52,662 nt of DNA, taken from contig NZ_QMEA01000031.1 of NCBI RefSeq assembly GCF_012912105.1, forward strand, positions 1 to 52,662. The letters are read 5' to 3'. This DNA is from Brasilonema sp. UFV-L1 (GTDB taxonomy: Bacteria > Cyanobacteriota > Cyanobacteriia > Cyanobacteriales > Nostocaceae). The translations under genes were made by a program, and so were the position numbers. Shown here piece by piece: positions 17,530 through 26,612 of the stretch. Under the pieces are notes generated by a model. The model did no database searches. It was given only the letters and a program-made list of their open reading frames with translations, and was not told the origin of the DNA. Numbering within the stretch: the stretch's first letter is position 1; every line of letters begins with the position of its first letter.

Positions 17530-19275
17530 ATGGGTCAGCGCTCCAAAGAAAAAGACTTGAAAGGACTTATACCAGGACTCATGCGGATATTACAGAAGTT
17601 CTCGCCGTATATCCGTAAGCAGAGAGTGTTGATTGCTGGCTCTTTCTTGGCACTATTAGGCGAGACTAGTCTGCGTTTGCTGGAGCCTTGGCCTTTGAAG
17701 TATGTCTTTGACTATATTCTTATACCTGCTCACAACAACTCTGCAAACGTTACTACTACCTTTGGTCTTAGCCCAATGGTGCTGCTAACTTTGTCGGCTT
17801 TAGCAATTGTAGGCATTACTGGAGTGGGTAGCATGGCTGCATACCTAAGTACTTATGGGATGTCCTTGGCTGTTGTTCAAGTATTGTCAGAAGTACGCGG
17901 TCATGTTTTCCATCATTTGCAGCATCTGTCCCTATCCTTTCACCAACAATTCAAAAGCGGTGATTTGATTACCCGCGTAACAGCTGATATCGAAAAAATG
18001 CGGCTTGTCACCATCAAAACTGCCCTGCCTTTATTTACGAATATTATCTCTGTGGTAGGGATGTCGGCGATTATGTTTTGGCTCAATTGGGAATTGGCGT
18101 TGGTAGCAATAACTATTTTTCCTATGTTAACGTTATTGACGAGCAAAATGATTGGTCGCATTCGCAATTTTGCCAAGCAGCATCGTGATTCCGAAGGCGT
18201 TTTAGCTGCAACAACAGGTGAGACTATTGGTGCTATCAAGGTGGTACAAGTCTTATCTCTCCAAAAAAAGCTACATGGCATTTTTTCGACGCAAAACCAA
18301 AAAAGTTTAGATGAAGCGATTGAATCTTTAAAACTATCAGCAGCGCTGGAAAGGACAGTGCAAGTTCTGATGGCTATTATGATTGCTGCTGTGTTGTGGC
18401 GCGGTTCACATGTGGTTCTGCACAGAGAACTCACTCCAGGTGAACTGCTGGTGTTTATCACCTACCTGAAAAATGCTTTTGAACCAATGCGAAAACTCTC
18501 TAACCAAGTTGGGCAAATTGCTAAAGCGACTGCTTCCGGGGAACGGGTGGTAGAACTTTTAGAATATGAACCTAATGTGCGCGATTTACCAGGGGCGCAA
18601 AAAGCGCATTCCTTCTCTGGTGCAGTGCGGTTTGAAAATGTTTCCTTTGGCTACAACACAGAGAGAAAAATTTTAAAAAATATTAGTTTTGTCGCCCAAG
18701 CAGGACAACAAGTAGCAGTGGTTGGACCTTCCGGTTGCGGTAAATCAACTCTCATCAGTCTTATTCTCCGTCTTTATGACCCACAATCAGGTCGCATTTT
18801 TATCGATGATCAAGATATCCGCGAATATACCCTAGACTCACTCCGACAGCAAATTAGCGTTGTTTTGCAAGATAGCGTGTTATTCGCTGCTAGTGTCCGG
18901 GAAAACATTGCTTACGGAAAGCTCGGAGCCTCTGACAAAGAAGTCGAAAACGCCGCACGCCTTGCTAATGCTCACGAATTTATTATGCAGCTACCCCAAG
19001 GCTACGACACCATTTTAGGCGAACGGGGTGGCACACTCTCCGGTGGTCAACGGCAAAGAATTGCGATCGCCCGTGCAGCTATCCGTCAAGCACCCATTGT
19101 CATTTTGGACGAACCCACGACAGGTTTAGACAACGCCAGCGAACAGACAGTCAATGCAGCACTAGAAAAACTTACCAAGGGGCGGACGACGTTTCTTATC
19201 TCCCACAATCTCAAGGCGGTACAAAATGCAGATTTGATTCTCCACGTTGAAGAGGAAGCCTGCTTACAGGCGTAG
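17530..19275 (+). pseudogene. MsbA-like ABC exporter, 3' end interrupted by an IS
   Basis: A 581-residue fused membrane/ATPase half-transporter. Six transmembrane helices fill about 30-320. Walker A GPSGCGKST is near 399, LSGGQRQR near 503, IVILDEPTTGLD near 522 and the H-loop in FLISHNLKAVQNADLILHVE near 556. The frame then reads a foreign EACLQA and stops, because an insertion sequence begins at 19263. The missing C-terminal 40 or so residues survive beyond the IS at about 20556-20683 (SILEQSTHSEL ... LYRLQ). All catalytic motifs remain, so the shortened protein may still work; marked as interrupted. It probably flips a lipid-linked glycan or exports the product of the flanking glycosyltransferases. 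Confidence 0.85.
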
Positions 19276-20553
19276 GTTTTTTAAAACAGCTGAGTCTTCA
19301 ATCGCATGGCTGTTTAAGGATAAAAAATCATTGAGAAGTAAGCAAAAGGAAATGCTGAAAAACGAATACCTCAAACAGTGGTCACGGACCATCTCACAAC
19401 GAATGCCACACTTGAGTATACCAGAAGCAATAGGACTAGCAACTTGGAGTTTTGGCATCGTTATGACCAAATCAAGTAGTCTGAATAAAGTGTCAGAATT
19501 TATCGCCCAACTTAATGGAGAAAAGACAAACACAGTACGCCAAAGATTAAAAGAATGGTATCAAGATGCATTATCAAAAACAGGTGTTAAACAAGGTAAA
19601 AAGCGTGCTCAATTGGAAGTAAGCAGTTGCTTTGCACCCCTACTAAAATGGATAGTGAGTTTATTACCAACTCATCGTCAACAACTCACACTTGCACTAG
19701 ATGCCACAAATATCAAAAATAATTTTACGGTTTTATCAATTAACGTCTTGATTGCTGGATGTGCAGTACCAGTTGCATGGTGCGTTGTCAAAGCAGCTGC
19801 AAAAGAAAGTTGGAAACCAATTTGGCAGGAGTTGCTAACACATTTGCAGGGTGTGATTCCTAATGATTGGACAGTCATTGTGTGTGCTGACCGTGTATTG
19901 TACACTGATTGGTTGTACAAGATGATAGTCCAAGTTGGTTGGCACCCGTTTTTACGTATCAACCACAGCATTTACTACAACGGAGGCTTATGTGTCCCCA
20001 CGGAAGAGCCAGCCTCTTGCACAGATGAGTTGCAGGGGAGGAAACCTGCGAGCCAAACTATGCCCTACGGGCACGACGCTACGCGTAAGTCCTGCGCGCC
20101 AACACATTCGCGTAGCGTGTCCGTTGGCGTAGCGGCGCAGCAGGAGTTAGCACTCAACAGTACCGCAGGCTCACAACTCAATGTATACTCTGCGCTTACG
20201 GAGGGTTCTCCCTGTTGTGGCGACTGGGGTTGGGGTTTCCTCCCTAACCCTAATGGACAGCTTCTTTTGGAGGGAAACCTTCCGGAGGAATGTATCCTAC
20301 TGGCATGTTGGGATATTGACTCTTGCGAGCCGTGGTTAATTCTAACCGATTTAGAACCCGCAGACACATCATTATGGCATGAATTACGTTCTTGGACTGA
20401 GTGCTGCTATCAAGATGTCAAAACAGACGATTGGCAATGGCGGACGCGATTGACTGATTGTGAACGCGCACAACGTATGTGGTTAGCGATCGCACTCGCA
20501 AAGCTGTGGATGGTCATGATTGGGTCTAGTTGTAAAAAATATACACCTGTAAG
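19263..20553 (+). mobile_element. Insertion sequence with DDE (IS4-like) transposase
   Basis: About 1.29 kb bounded by inverted repeats: left CTTACAGGCGTAGGTTTTTT at 19263 and right, read on the other strand, CTTACAGGTGTATATTTTTT from 20553. The two agree in about 17 of 20 positions. The element lies within the 3' end of the ABC exporter gene. No target duplication could be found immediately outside the ends, so the insertion may be old or the ends slightly misplaced. It holds a single transposase ORF that lacks its own stop inside the element. Confidence 0.8.
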
Positions 20554-20683
20554 GGTAAGTATCCTAGAACAAAGTACTCACAGCGAACTCAGGCGCTGTA
20601 ATAACTACACAACCCTGTACCGCTTGCAAAGCATTGTTGATGACACTTCACCAGAAGGACAGACTTATGCGATCGAACTTTAG
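19352..20683 (+). CDS. DDE transposase (IS4-like) fused to exporter tail, with repeat insertion
   Basis: From ATG 19352 (AAAGGA just upstream) the frame encodes a DDE transposase: first Asp in LALDATNIKNNF, second in VIVCADRVLYTDWLY, and the Glu in SWTECCYQDVKTDDWQW. Between the second Asp and Glu lies about 85 residues (positions 19975-20240) encoded by cyanobacterial palindromic repeat DNA, with low-complexity composition unlike the rest. After the IS end the frame continues into the severed ABC exporter tail SILEQSTHSELRRCNNYTTL up to the stop at 20683. The longer frame from 19247 is not favoured. Activity is doubtful because of the internal insertion. IS4 assignment is by motif only. Confidence 0.75.
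   Translation: MLKNEYLKQWSRTISQRMPHLSIPEAIGLATWSFGIVMTKSSSLNKVSEFIAQLNGEKTNTVRQRLKEWYQDALSKTGVKQGKKRAQLEVSSCFAPLLKWIVSLLPTHRQQLTLALDATNIKNNFTVLSINVLIAGCAVPVAWCVVKAAAKESWKPIWQELLTHLQGVIPNDWTVIVCADRVLYTDWLYKMIVQVGWHPFLRINHSIYYNGGLCVPTEEPASCTDELQGRKPASQTMPYGHDATRKSCAPTHSRSVSVGVAAQQELALNSTAGSQLNVYSALTEGSPCCGDWGWGFLPNPNGQLLLEGNLPEECILLACWDIDSCEPWLILTDLEPADTSLWHELRSWTECCYQDVKTDDWQWRTRLTDCERAQRMWLAIALAKLWMVMIGSSCKKYTPVRVSILEQSTHSELRRCNNYTTLYRLQSIVDDTSPEGQTYAIEL
19975..20250 (+). repeat. In-frame palindromic repeat insertion within the transposase
   Basis: GC-rich sequence with interspersed inverted pieces such as CGCTACGCG (20079) and CGCGTAGCG (20110), and GGCGTAGCGGCGCAGCAGG. This is the style of short repeats dispersed in Nostocales genomes. 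It keeps the reading frame open through about 85 extra residues (for example QGRKPASQTMPYGHDATRKS). Exact borders are uncertain. Confidence 0.6.
20556..20683 (+). pseudogene. Severed C-terminal tail of the MsbA-like ABC exporter
   Basis: Reading VSILEQSTHSELRRCNNY then TTLYRLQSIVDDTS, this matches the standard end of ABC exporters (pattern VEQGTHxELLxxxGxYxxLYxLQ). It is the piece displaced by the IS. The stop at 20683 overlaps the ATG of the phosphatase gene at 20667 by 17 bp, showing that exporter and phosphatase were originally translationally coupled. Confidence 0.85.
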
Positions 20684-21872
20684 AGAATACCAAGAAACCC
20701 GCGTGATTCTTGTACGCCACGGACAGAGTACCTACAATGCTTTGGGCTTGTATCAAGGTAGCAGTGATGAATCAGTATTAACCGAAGTAGGGCGCAGCGA
20801 TGCCCGTAAAACTGGAGCCTTTTTGAAGGGACTGGCGTTTGATGCGATTTATTCTAGTTCCTTGAGGCGATCGCATGAAACAGCAAAGGAAATGTTAGGA
20901 ATCATAGCCCCGCATATTAACCCAAACACAATTCTGGTGACAGACAAGTTACGCGAAACTGATATGCCTGCATGGCAAGGGTTAGCTTTTCAATATGTGC
21001 GCGAAACCTTTCCACAAGAGTATCGCCTCTGGAAACAACGCCCTGATGAATTTCGCATGGAAATTCCGCCAAACCTAACACAGAAGTCACAACGATATAT
21101 CTACCCCGCCCTCAACTTGTACGAACGCGTGCAACAATTTTGGCAAGAAGTGCTACCGCGTTATATCGGTAAGACCTTATTACTCGTCACCCACGGCGGT
21201 ACAAACCGCGCCTTAATCAGCACTGCTCTTGGTATAAGTCCTAACTACTACCACTGTATCCAGCAGTCAAATTGCGGTATCAGTATATTAAACTTTGCCA
21301 ATGGTTCTCTGGAGTCAGGACAATTGGAAGTGATGAATCTGAGTTCCCATGTGGGGGAAGATTTACCCAAACCTCAAGAAGGAGGTAAAGGTTTACGTTT
21401 GTTGCTTGTTCCTTCAAACGCAACAGCGGAACAAACCGAGAATTTAGCTGAACTCCTCAAGGACGTTAATATTGAATTTAGCTTGAGTAGTATTTTTGAC
21501 ACCTCCCAGGAGATGACACAACAAATTCTCCAATACCATCCAGAAACGGTTCAACTTGAGGTGTTACGAGAGGATTTTCCTGAAGTTTGGCAAGATGTAA
21601 TTAACACGAAAAGTCTGGCAAATTCTCACCAGTTGATGACTGGTTTAGTAATAGCTAGTAAAGAAATTCTCAAACGCTTAATTTGCCAAGCGATTGGTAT
21701 GAGTTCAGATAAAATTGAGCGGTTACAGGTGAGAGAAGGGACCATTAGCTGCATCCAGTATCCTGGTTCTCACCATCCTCCTATTCTGCAAGCAATGAAT
21801 AGACCTTTTCTAAAAACCAAATATTTAAATATAAAACCACAGATAAACCTTGCCCTCAAACGAAGCATATAG
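20667..21872 (+). CDS. Histidine phosphatase (phosphoglycerate mutase-like) family protein
   Basis: About 401 residues from ATG 20667, chosen over 20634 because an AGAAGGA site precedes it and the conserved domain starts at residue 12. The catalytic RHG motif is at 17-19 (ILVRHGQSTYN), the second-site His lies in LLLVTHGGTNRAL near 176. The first 215 residues form the phosphatase domain; the C-terminal 180 residues form an additional, unrecognised domain. Members dephosphorylate small molecules or sugar phosphates. Within a glycan cluster it may act on a phosphorylated sugar or lipid intermediate (inference). It followed the ABC exporter directly before the IS inserted. Confidence 0.85.
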   Translation: MRSNFREYQETRVILVRHGQSTYNALGLYQGSSDESVLTEVGRSDARKTGAFLKGLAFDAIYSSSLRRSHETAKEMLGIIAPHINPNTILVTDKLRETDMPAWQGLAFQYVRETFPQEYRLWKQRPDEFRMEIPPNLTQKSQRYIYPALNLYERVQQFWQEVLPRYIGKTLLLVTHGGTNRALISTALGISPNYYHCIQQSNCGISILNFANGSLESGQLEVMNLSSHVGEDLPKPQEGGKGLRLLLVPSNATAEQTENLAELLKDVNIEFSLSSIFDTSQEMTQQILQYHPETVQLEVLREDFPEVWQDVINTKSLANSHQLMTGLVIASKEILKRLICQAIGMSSDKIERLQVREGTISCIQYPGSHHPPILQAMNRPFLKTKYLNIKPQINLALKRSI

Positions 21873-22115
21873 CAGTGCTATTTGATTCGTGAAAAATATA
21901 GACAAGGAAACGAACCGCCAAGAACGCCAAGTACACAAAGGAAAGAAAGAAGAAAGGAATATATAATTTTCACAAATGATTTAGGATTGCTATAAGAACA
22001 GATGTACACAGATAAACTATCTGCGTGCATCTGCGGTTCCAAATACTCTAAAATCGTATTTTTTAAATCAATTTAATATTCCTGACTACCACTCAAAATA
22101 ACCTAGAACAAAACA

Positions 22116-23408
22116 ATGAAAATTGCATTTATAGTTTGGCGCTTCCCTGTTTTATCAGAAGCGTTTATCTTGAATCAAATCACTGGTTTAATCGACCGTG
22201 GACATGAAGTCCACATTCACCCTGTCAATGGTTTGCCAAAAAACTATACTGGTAAAGTGCATCCGGTTGTTGAAGAATATCAACTGTTAGAGCGTACGTA
22301 TTACCCGCCAACTCTACCTGAAAACCTTTTTCTACGTTTTTTGAAAGGGTTAGGTTTGCTGGTCAAAAATATAAATAAAGGTTCTTTAACGACTTTGCAA
22401 TTTTTTAATCCTTGGAAGTATGGTTCAGAAGTCGCGACTTTAAAAACGTTCTACAGAACTGTATCGCTACTTCAAGATGGAGATTATGATATTATTCACT
22501 GTCAATTTGGAACATTAGCACCTATTGCCCTTGCCTATCGCGATGCTGGTATAATCAAAGGTAAATTGATTACCACATTTCGCGGGATTGATATTAGTAA
22601 GTATGTCCAAGAAAATGGCATACACGTTTATGACCAACTCTTCCAAGAAGGAGAATTTTTCTTAGCAAACTGCGAATTCTTCCGCAATCGTGCTGTTAAT
22701 TTGGGTTGCGAATCAGAAAGAATTGTTGTTCACGGTTCGGGACTAGATTGTCGTAAATTTTCTTTTAAACCTCGTTATTTCCCTTCTGATGGCAAGGTGA
22801 AGATTGCGACGACGGGACGCTTGGTGGAAAAGAAAGGAATAGAATATGGTATTCGTGCGGTTGCTAAACTAGCAGAAACTCACCCAAATATTGAATACAA
22901 CATTATCGGTGATGGAGAGTTAAAAGAACAGTTTGAGAAACTCATCACTGAATTAAATGTTGGTCATATTGTCAAGTTACTGGGTTGGAAACAACAAAAA
23001 GAAATTGTTGAAATTCTCGACAACTGTCATATCTTCATAGCGCCTAGTGTCACTGCTGCTGACGGAAATCAGGATGCACCTGTTAATACCTTAAAAGAAG
23101 CAATGGCGATGGGTTTACCTGTGATTAGTACATTACATGGTGGGATTCCTGAATTGGTGGAAGATGGAGTTTCTGGTTTTCTAGTTGAGGAACGTAACGC
23201 TGATGCGATCGCTCTCAAATTAACCTATCTCATCTCACATCCAGAAGTTTGGGAAAAGATGGGTCAAGCAGGACGTGTACGTGTCGAAGAAAAATACGAC
23301 ATGAACAAACTTAACGATGAATTAGTGTCAATTTATCAGCAAATGCTAAATACCACATCAACTCAGCAAGTACTTGCGAAGAAGACAAAGATATTAACTC
23401 GCATTTAA
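22116..23408 (+). CDS. Glycosyltransferase family 4, copy A
   Basis: A 430-residue GT-B enzyme starting MKIAFIVWRFPVLSEAFILN, a pattern of colanic-acid/exopolysaccharide GT4 enzymes (WcaL/AmsK-like). Donor-binding half: ATTGRLVEKKGIEYGIRAVA, IGDGELKEQFEKLI, and the E-x7-E region in TLKEAMAMGLPVISTLHGGI. No membrane segment. It is followed 23 bp later by a close paralogue; the last third of the two genes is nearly identical at DNA level. Probably adds one sugar to a lipid-linked oligosaccharide on the cytoplasmic face; donor unknown. Confidence 0.9.
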   Translation: MKIAFIVWRFPVLSEAFILNQITGLIDRGHEVHIHPVNGLPKNYTGKVHPVVEEYQLLERTYYPPTLPENLFLRFLKGLGLLVKNINKGSLTTLQFFNPWKYGSEVATLKTFYRTVSLLQDGDYDIIHCQFGTLAPIALAYRDAGIIKGKLITTFRGIDISKYVQENGIHVYDQLFQEGEFFLANCEFFRNRAVNLGCESERIVVHGSGLDCRKFSFKPRYFPSDGKVKIATTGRLVEKKGIEYGIRAVAKLAETHPNIEYNIIGDGELKEQFEKLITELNVGHIVKLLGWKQQKEIVEILDNCHIFIAPSVTAADGNQDAPVNTLKEAMAMGLPVISTLHGGIPELVEDGVSGFLVEERNADAIALKLTYLISHPEVWEKMGQAGRVRVEEKYDMNKLNDELVSIYQQMLNTTSTQQVLAKKTKILTRI

Positions 23409-23431
23409 ACTTACACTTTTCAGGAAATACA

Positions 23432-24745
23432 ATGTTTCAGAAGACTAAAAAAATGAAAATAGCATTCTTCGTTGCACATTTCCCCGTGCTATCAGAGCCA
23501 TTTATTTTAAATCAAATTGTTGGTGCAATAGAACGAGGACATGAAGTCCATATTTACTCTCTTGATGGTCCTCCTGAGGATACATCTAAAGTCCATCCAT
23601 TGGTAGAACAATATAAACTTATAGAACGCACTTTTTACGCTCCAACTCGACCAAAGAATGAGTTATGGCGTTGGCTTAAAGGCTTGGGGTTACTGTTGCT
23701 CAATTTTTACAAAAACCCTTCAGTTTGCTTGCAATTACTAAACACCTCTCGGTACGTTAGTCAAGCGAAATCATTAAAGATGCTCTACCGAGCAATTCCA
23801 TTTCTGGACAAGAAATCATACGACATTATCCACTGTCAGTTTAGTACATTAGGCGTGTTTGGTGTGTGGTTTCGCCAACTTGGTTTAATTGAAGGAAAAT
23901 TGATATCAACATTTCGGGGTTCAGATATTAGTAAGTTTCTCCCAAAATGGGGTGAAGGAGTTTATCAAGAACTCTTTGAAGAAACAGATTTTTTTCTGGC
24001 TAACTGCGAGTTTTTTAAAAATAAAGCAGTTGCTTTGGGTTGTGACCCCAACAAGATTCATGTCCACGGTTCAGGAATTGATTGCAGTAAGTTTGCTTTT
24101 AAAGAGCGTCATTTTCCTATGGATGGCAAAGTACGAATTGCAACGACTGGACGCTTGGTAGAAAAAAAAGGTATTGAGTACGTCATTCAAGCAATTGCGA
24201 AAGTCGCTCATACTTACCCAAACATCGAATACAACATCATTGGTGATGGTCCATTAAAAGATAGTTTTCAAAAATTAATAACCAAACTAAATTTAGGTCA
24301 TATTGTCAAGTTATTGGGATGGAAACAGCAAAAGGAAATTGTTGAGATTCTCGATACTTGCCATATCTTTATTGCTCCTAGTGTCACTGGTGCTGACGGA
24401 AATCAAGATGCACCTGTTAATACTTTAAAAGAAGCAATGGCGATGGGTTTACCTGTGATTAGTACATTACATGGTGGGATTCCTGAATTGGTGGAAGATG
24501 GAGTTTCTGGTTTTCTAGTTGAGGAACGTAACGCTGATGCGATCGCTCTCAAATTAACCTATCTCATCTCACATCCAGAAGTTTGGGAAAAGATGGGTCA
24601 AGCAGGACGTGTACGTGTCGAAGAAAAATACGACATGAGTAAACTAAATGATGAATTAGTGGCAATTTATCAGCAACTACTTAATTCAGAATTACCTCAA
24701 GCGAAGTTGCAAGTCAAGCCTTTAGCTTTAACAACCAACAACTAA
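23432..24745 (+). CDS. Glycosyltransferase family 4, copy B
   Basis: A 437-residue GT4 enzyme, paralogue of copy A with the same layout (FFVAHFPVLSEPFILNQIV at the start, ATTGRLVEKKGIEYVIQAIA and TLKEAMAMGLPVISTLHGGI later). The acceptor-binding N-terminal half has diverged while the donor-binding half is conserved, suggesting that the two use the same sugar donor on different acceptors. The likely start is ATG 23432, although the ATG at 23453 (MKIAFFVAHFP) matches the start of copy A better and could be the real one. It is in a tight run with copy A and the GT2 gene. Confidence 0.9.
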   Translation: MFQKTKKMKIAFFVAHFPVLSEPFILNQIVGAIERGHEVHIYSLDGPPEDTSKVHPLVEQYKLIERTFYAPTRPKNELWRWLKGLGLLLLNFYKNPSVCLQLLNTSRYVSQAKSLKMLYRAIPFLDKKSYDIIHCQFSTLGVFGVWFRQLGLIEGKLISTFRGSDISKFLPKWGEGVYQELFEETDFFLANCEFFKNKAVALGCDPNKIHVHGSGIDCSKFAFKERHFPMDGKVRIATTGRLVEKKGIEYVIQAIAKVAHTYPNIEYNIIGDGPLKDSFQKLITKLNLGHIVKLLGWKQQKEIVEILDTCHIFIAPSVTGADGNQDAPVNTLKEAMAMGLPVISTLHGGIPELVEDGVSGFLVEERNADAIALKLTYLISHPEVWEKMGQAGRVRVEEKYDMSKLNDELVAIYQQLLNSELPQAKLQVKPLALTTNN

Positions 24746-24768
24746 CAGTCAAAATAGAGTTATTAACA

Positions 24769-25812
24769 ATGACAGAACCTATTGTCACAATTATTGTTGT
24801 TCCTCGCGAACGTTTTAGCTGCACTCAAGAATCTCTAGAAAGCATTTACGAACACACAGATTTTCCCTTCAAATTAATTTATGTAGATGGGAATTCTCCC
24901 GCAAAAGTTCGTCGCTATCTGGAAGCGAAAGCACAAGAAAAGAACTTTGAAATCATTCGCACAAATTACTACCTCTCTCCCAACCACGCCCGTAACATCG
25001 GTTTAAGTCATGTAGATACTAAATACTTAGTCTTTGTTGATAACGATGTCATAGTTTCCCCAGGTTGGCTAAAAGCCTTAGTGACATGTGCAGAGGAAAC
25101 AGAAGCAACCGTAGTCGGTCCTTTAATGTGCGAAAAGAAACCCATACACCAAAGAGTTCACTTTGCAGGCGGGGAAAGCCACATCGTCACTGATATCAAA
25201 GGCAAACGCCATCTGCGTGAAAAGATGTATAAACAAGGTCATAATGCCAGAGAACTGCGTCCCCAACTCAAGCGAACTGAAACAGAGTTAGCAGAATTTC
25301 ACTGCACCCTCGTCCGCACTCAGATATTTGAACGCATTGGCTACCTGGATGAAGCTATGTTCAACACCAAAGAACACCTTGATTTCTGCATGAGTGTCGT
25401 GCAAGTAGGAGGTACAGTATACTTTGAACCTGATAGTTTAGTAACTTATGTACCAGGTCCACCTCTAGAATGGACAGATTTGCATTTTTATATGCTGCGT
25501 TGGAGTGATGCTTGGACTTTGGGAAGTTTACAACGTATCCGCGAAAAGTGGGATTTGTCAGAGGATGGTTATTTCCAAACTAAATACAAAAAACTGGGTG
25601 TGAGACGAATTGCGACAATTATTAAACCTTTTGTGCGTCAGGTGAGTTTCGGGTTTGAGAACAAGCCGTTAAAGAGATTTTTGAAAAAGCTGGATAAGAA
25701 ACTCAACCGTTTTCTTACAAACCGCTATGCCAAAATTCTACCTCAGCGTAAGCTTGAGCTTCCGCCTATCAAGAGCCAACCATCACCAACACCAGAATTA
25801 TCTAAAGTTTAA
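24769..25812 (+). CDS. Glycosyltransferase family 2
   Basis: A 347-residue GT-A enzyme. N-terminal VTIIVVPRERFSCTQESLES is the nucleotide-binding start, YLVFVDNDVIVSPGWLKAL holds the DxD-type metal motif (DND), and the later NTKEHLDFCMSVVQVGG contains the catalytic acidic residues of inverting GT2 enzymes. A basic C-terminal tail (about 270-330) may hold it to the membrane surface. It closes the plus-strand glycosyltransferase run, 23 bp after GT4 copy B. It transfers a sugar to a growing glycan; the specific sugar is unknown. Confidence 0.88.
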   Translation: MTEPIVTIIVVPRERFSCTQESLESIYEHTDFPFKLIYVDGNSPAKVRRYLEAKAQEKNFEIIRTNYYLSPNHARNIGLSHVDTKYLVFVDNDVIVSPGWLKALVTCAEETEATVVGPLMCEKKPIHQRVHFAGGESHIVTDIKGKRHLREKMYKQGHNARELRPQLKRTETELAEFHCTLVRTQIFERIGYLDEAMFNTKEHLDFCMSVVQVGGTVYFEPDSLVTYVPGPPLEWTDLHFYMLRWSDAWTLGSLQRIREKWDLSEDGYFQTKYKKLGVRRIATIIKPFVRQVSFGFENKPLKRFLKKLDKKLNRFLTNRYAKILPQRKLELPPIKSQPSPTPELSKV

Positions 25813-25910
25813 GGGCTTATAGCTGCTCATCAGTAAATTTTTAAAATAGCGTCTACCTGAAAATATCAAATTTTCAAATAGCATCTACCTGAAAATACCA
25901 CAGGTAAGAA

Positions 25911-26162
25911 TTGAGAGCAAACCTTGAAGAAACACATTTCAGACTAGAATATCGCTTTCCCCTGGGAAAAAAAGCTACTGTTTATCTTGAAGTTGTAGGG
26001 GGTGGTTTGGATGACTTTGTGAGTAATCCTAATCCTTTTTTCAGTGGTAGTGGTCGTGGTACTATTTCTCGCTTTGCCCAGCGTAACCCAATTTATCGTC
26101 AGGGAGATGGTGCGGGTGTAGGGCTACTTTACAAGTTTAGTCACCAAGTCCATTTTAGCTGA
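25911..26162 (+). pseudogene. Iron-uptake porin fragment (5' part), truncated
   Basis: An 83-codon piece with LEYRFPLGKKATVYLEVVGG, then ISRFAQRNPIYRQGDGAGVG and LLYKF, matching the central beta-barrel of cyanobacterial SLH-domain/OprB-type iron-uptake porins. The N-terminal SLH and coiled-coil parts are absent: an in-frame stop lies at 25905-25907 and the GT2 gene ends just upstream. The frame ends at 26162 where TnpB-element sequence begins. Part of a broken porin whose 3' end is at 28240-28494. Confidence 0.82.
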
Positions 26163-26175
26163 AACGGACAGAAGC

Positions 26176-26204
26176 CCCACACCATACCGCAAGGTTGGTG
26201 TGGG
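26176..26204 (+). repeat. Left-end hairpin of TnpB element
   Basis: CCCACACCA pairs with TGGTGTGGG, then a bulged T, then ACC-GCAA-GGT closing a GNRA-type loop. The hairpin at the other end (28207-28237) has the same plan with compensatory changes. Such subterminal hairpins are recognised by TnpA in IS200/IS605 elements. Confidence 0.7.
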
Positions 26205-26423
26205 ATGAATGACCGGACAAAAACGAGACGCCGCTTCATAAAGCATGGACAAATATGCGAGCGCCTTGGTGGCGAGGCGGTTTGATTAGTTAGGTTTGGT
26301 AACTAAGTGATACCAAAACCGCCGAACTTCGTTCCGCTCCGCTAACGCCACCGCCTCAAAGAGAAATCTTTCTTGAGTATGAATGGATAAGGCGGTCCTG
26401 TTGTCTATTTCAGACCCAACCCT

Positions 26424-26612
26424 TCAATTGCTTTTTCCCGCAGGTAAAACAGATTGAAGGGCAGTTGAGTTTTTGTCAATCTCTGGGCTTGGTAACGAGT
26501 CAACAAATTCTTCAAACAATTGGGTCATGGTTTTATCACATTGCAATGCATATAATTGCAGCTTATTATATCTACGCTCAGACATCCTAAACTTTAATTG
26601 TTTATTTTTCAT
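26424..26612 (-). CDS. Small ribbon-helix-helix-like protein divergent from tnpB
   Basis: About 62 residues from ATG 26612 (MKNKQLKFRMSERRYNKLQL). An in-frame ATG at 26675 exists but would leave no promoter space. The pattern of a short beta strand (KQLKFRMS) followed by two helices (ERRYNKLQLYALQCDKTMT and QLFEEFVDSLP) fits RHH/Arc-type DNA-binding proteins; the C-terminal 20 residues look disordered. It is divergent from tnpB with 65 bp between, which contains palindromes. It probably represses its own and tnpB's promoter (inference). Arrangement is repeated at the second tnpB. Confidence 0.6.
   Translation of the reverse strand: MKNKQLKFRMSERRYNKLQLYALQCDKTMTQLFEEFVDSLPSPEIDKNSTALQSVLPAGKSN

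Noticed and set aside
17940-18461. 173-codon minus-strand frame inside the ABC exporter
   Set aside because: Mirror of a well-supported membrane-protein gene; composition is typical of antisense shadow.
19247-19351. Start of the transposase at 19247
   Set aside because: This part overlaps the exporter's coding sequence and the IS end; the ATG at 19352 has a ribosome binding site and lies inside the IS.
20065-20367. Antisense frame inside the transposase
   Set aside because: Shadow frame created by the GC-rich repeat insertion.
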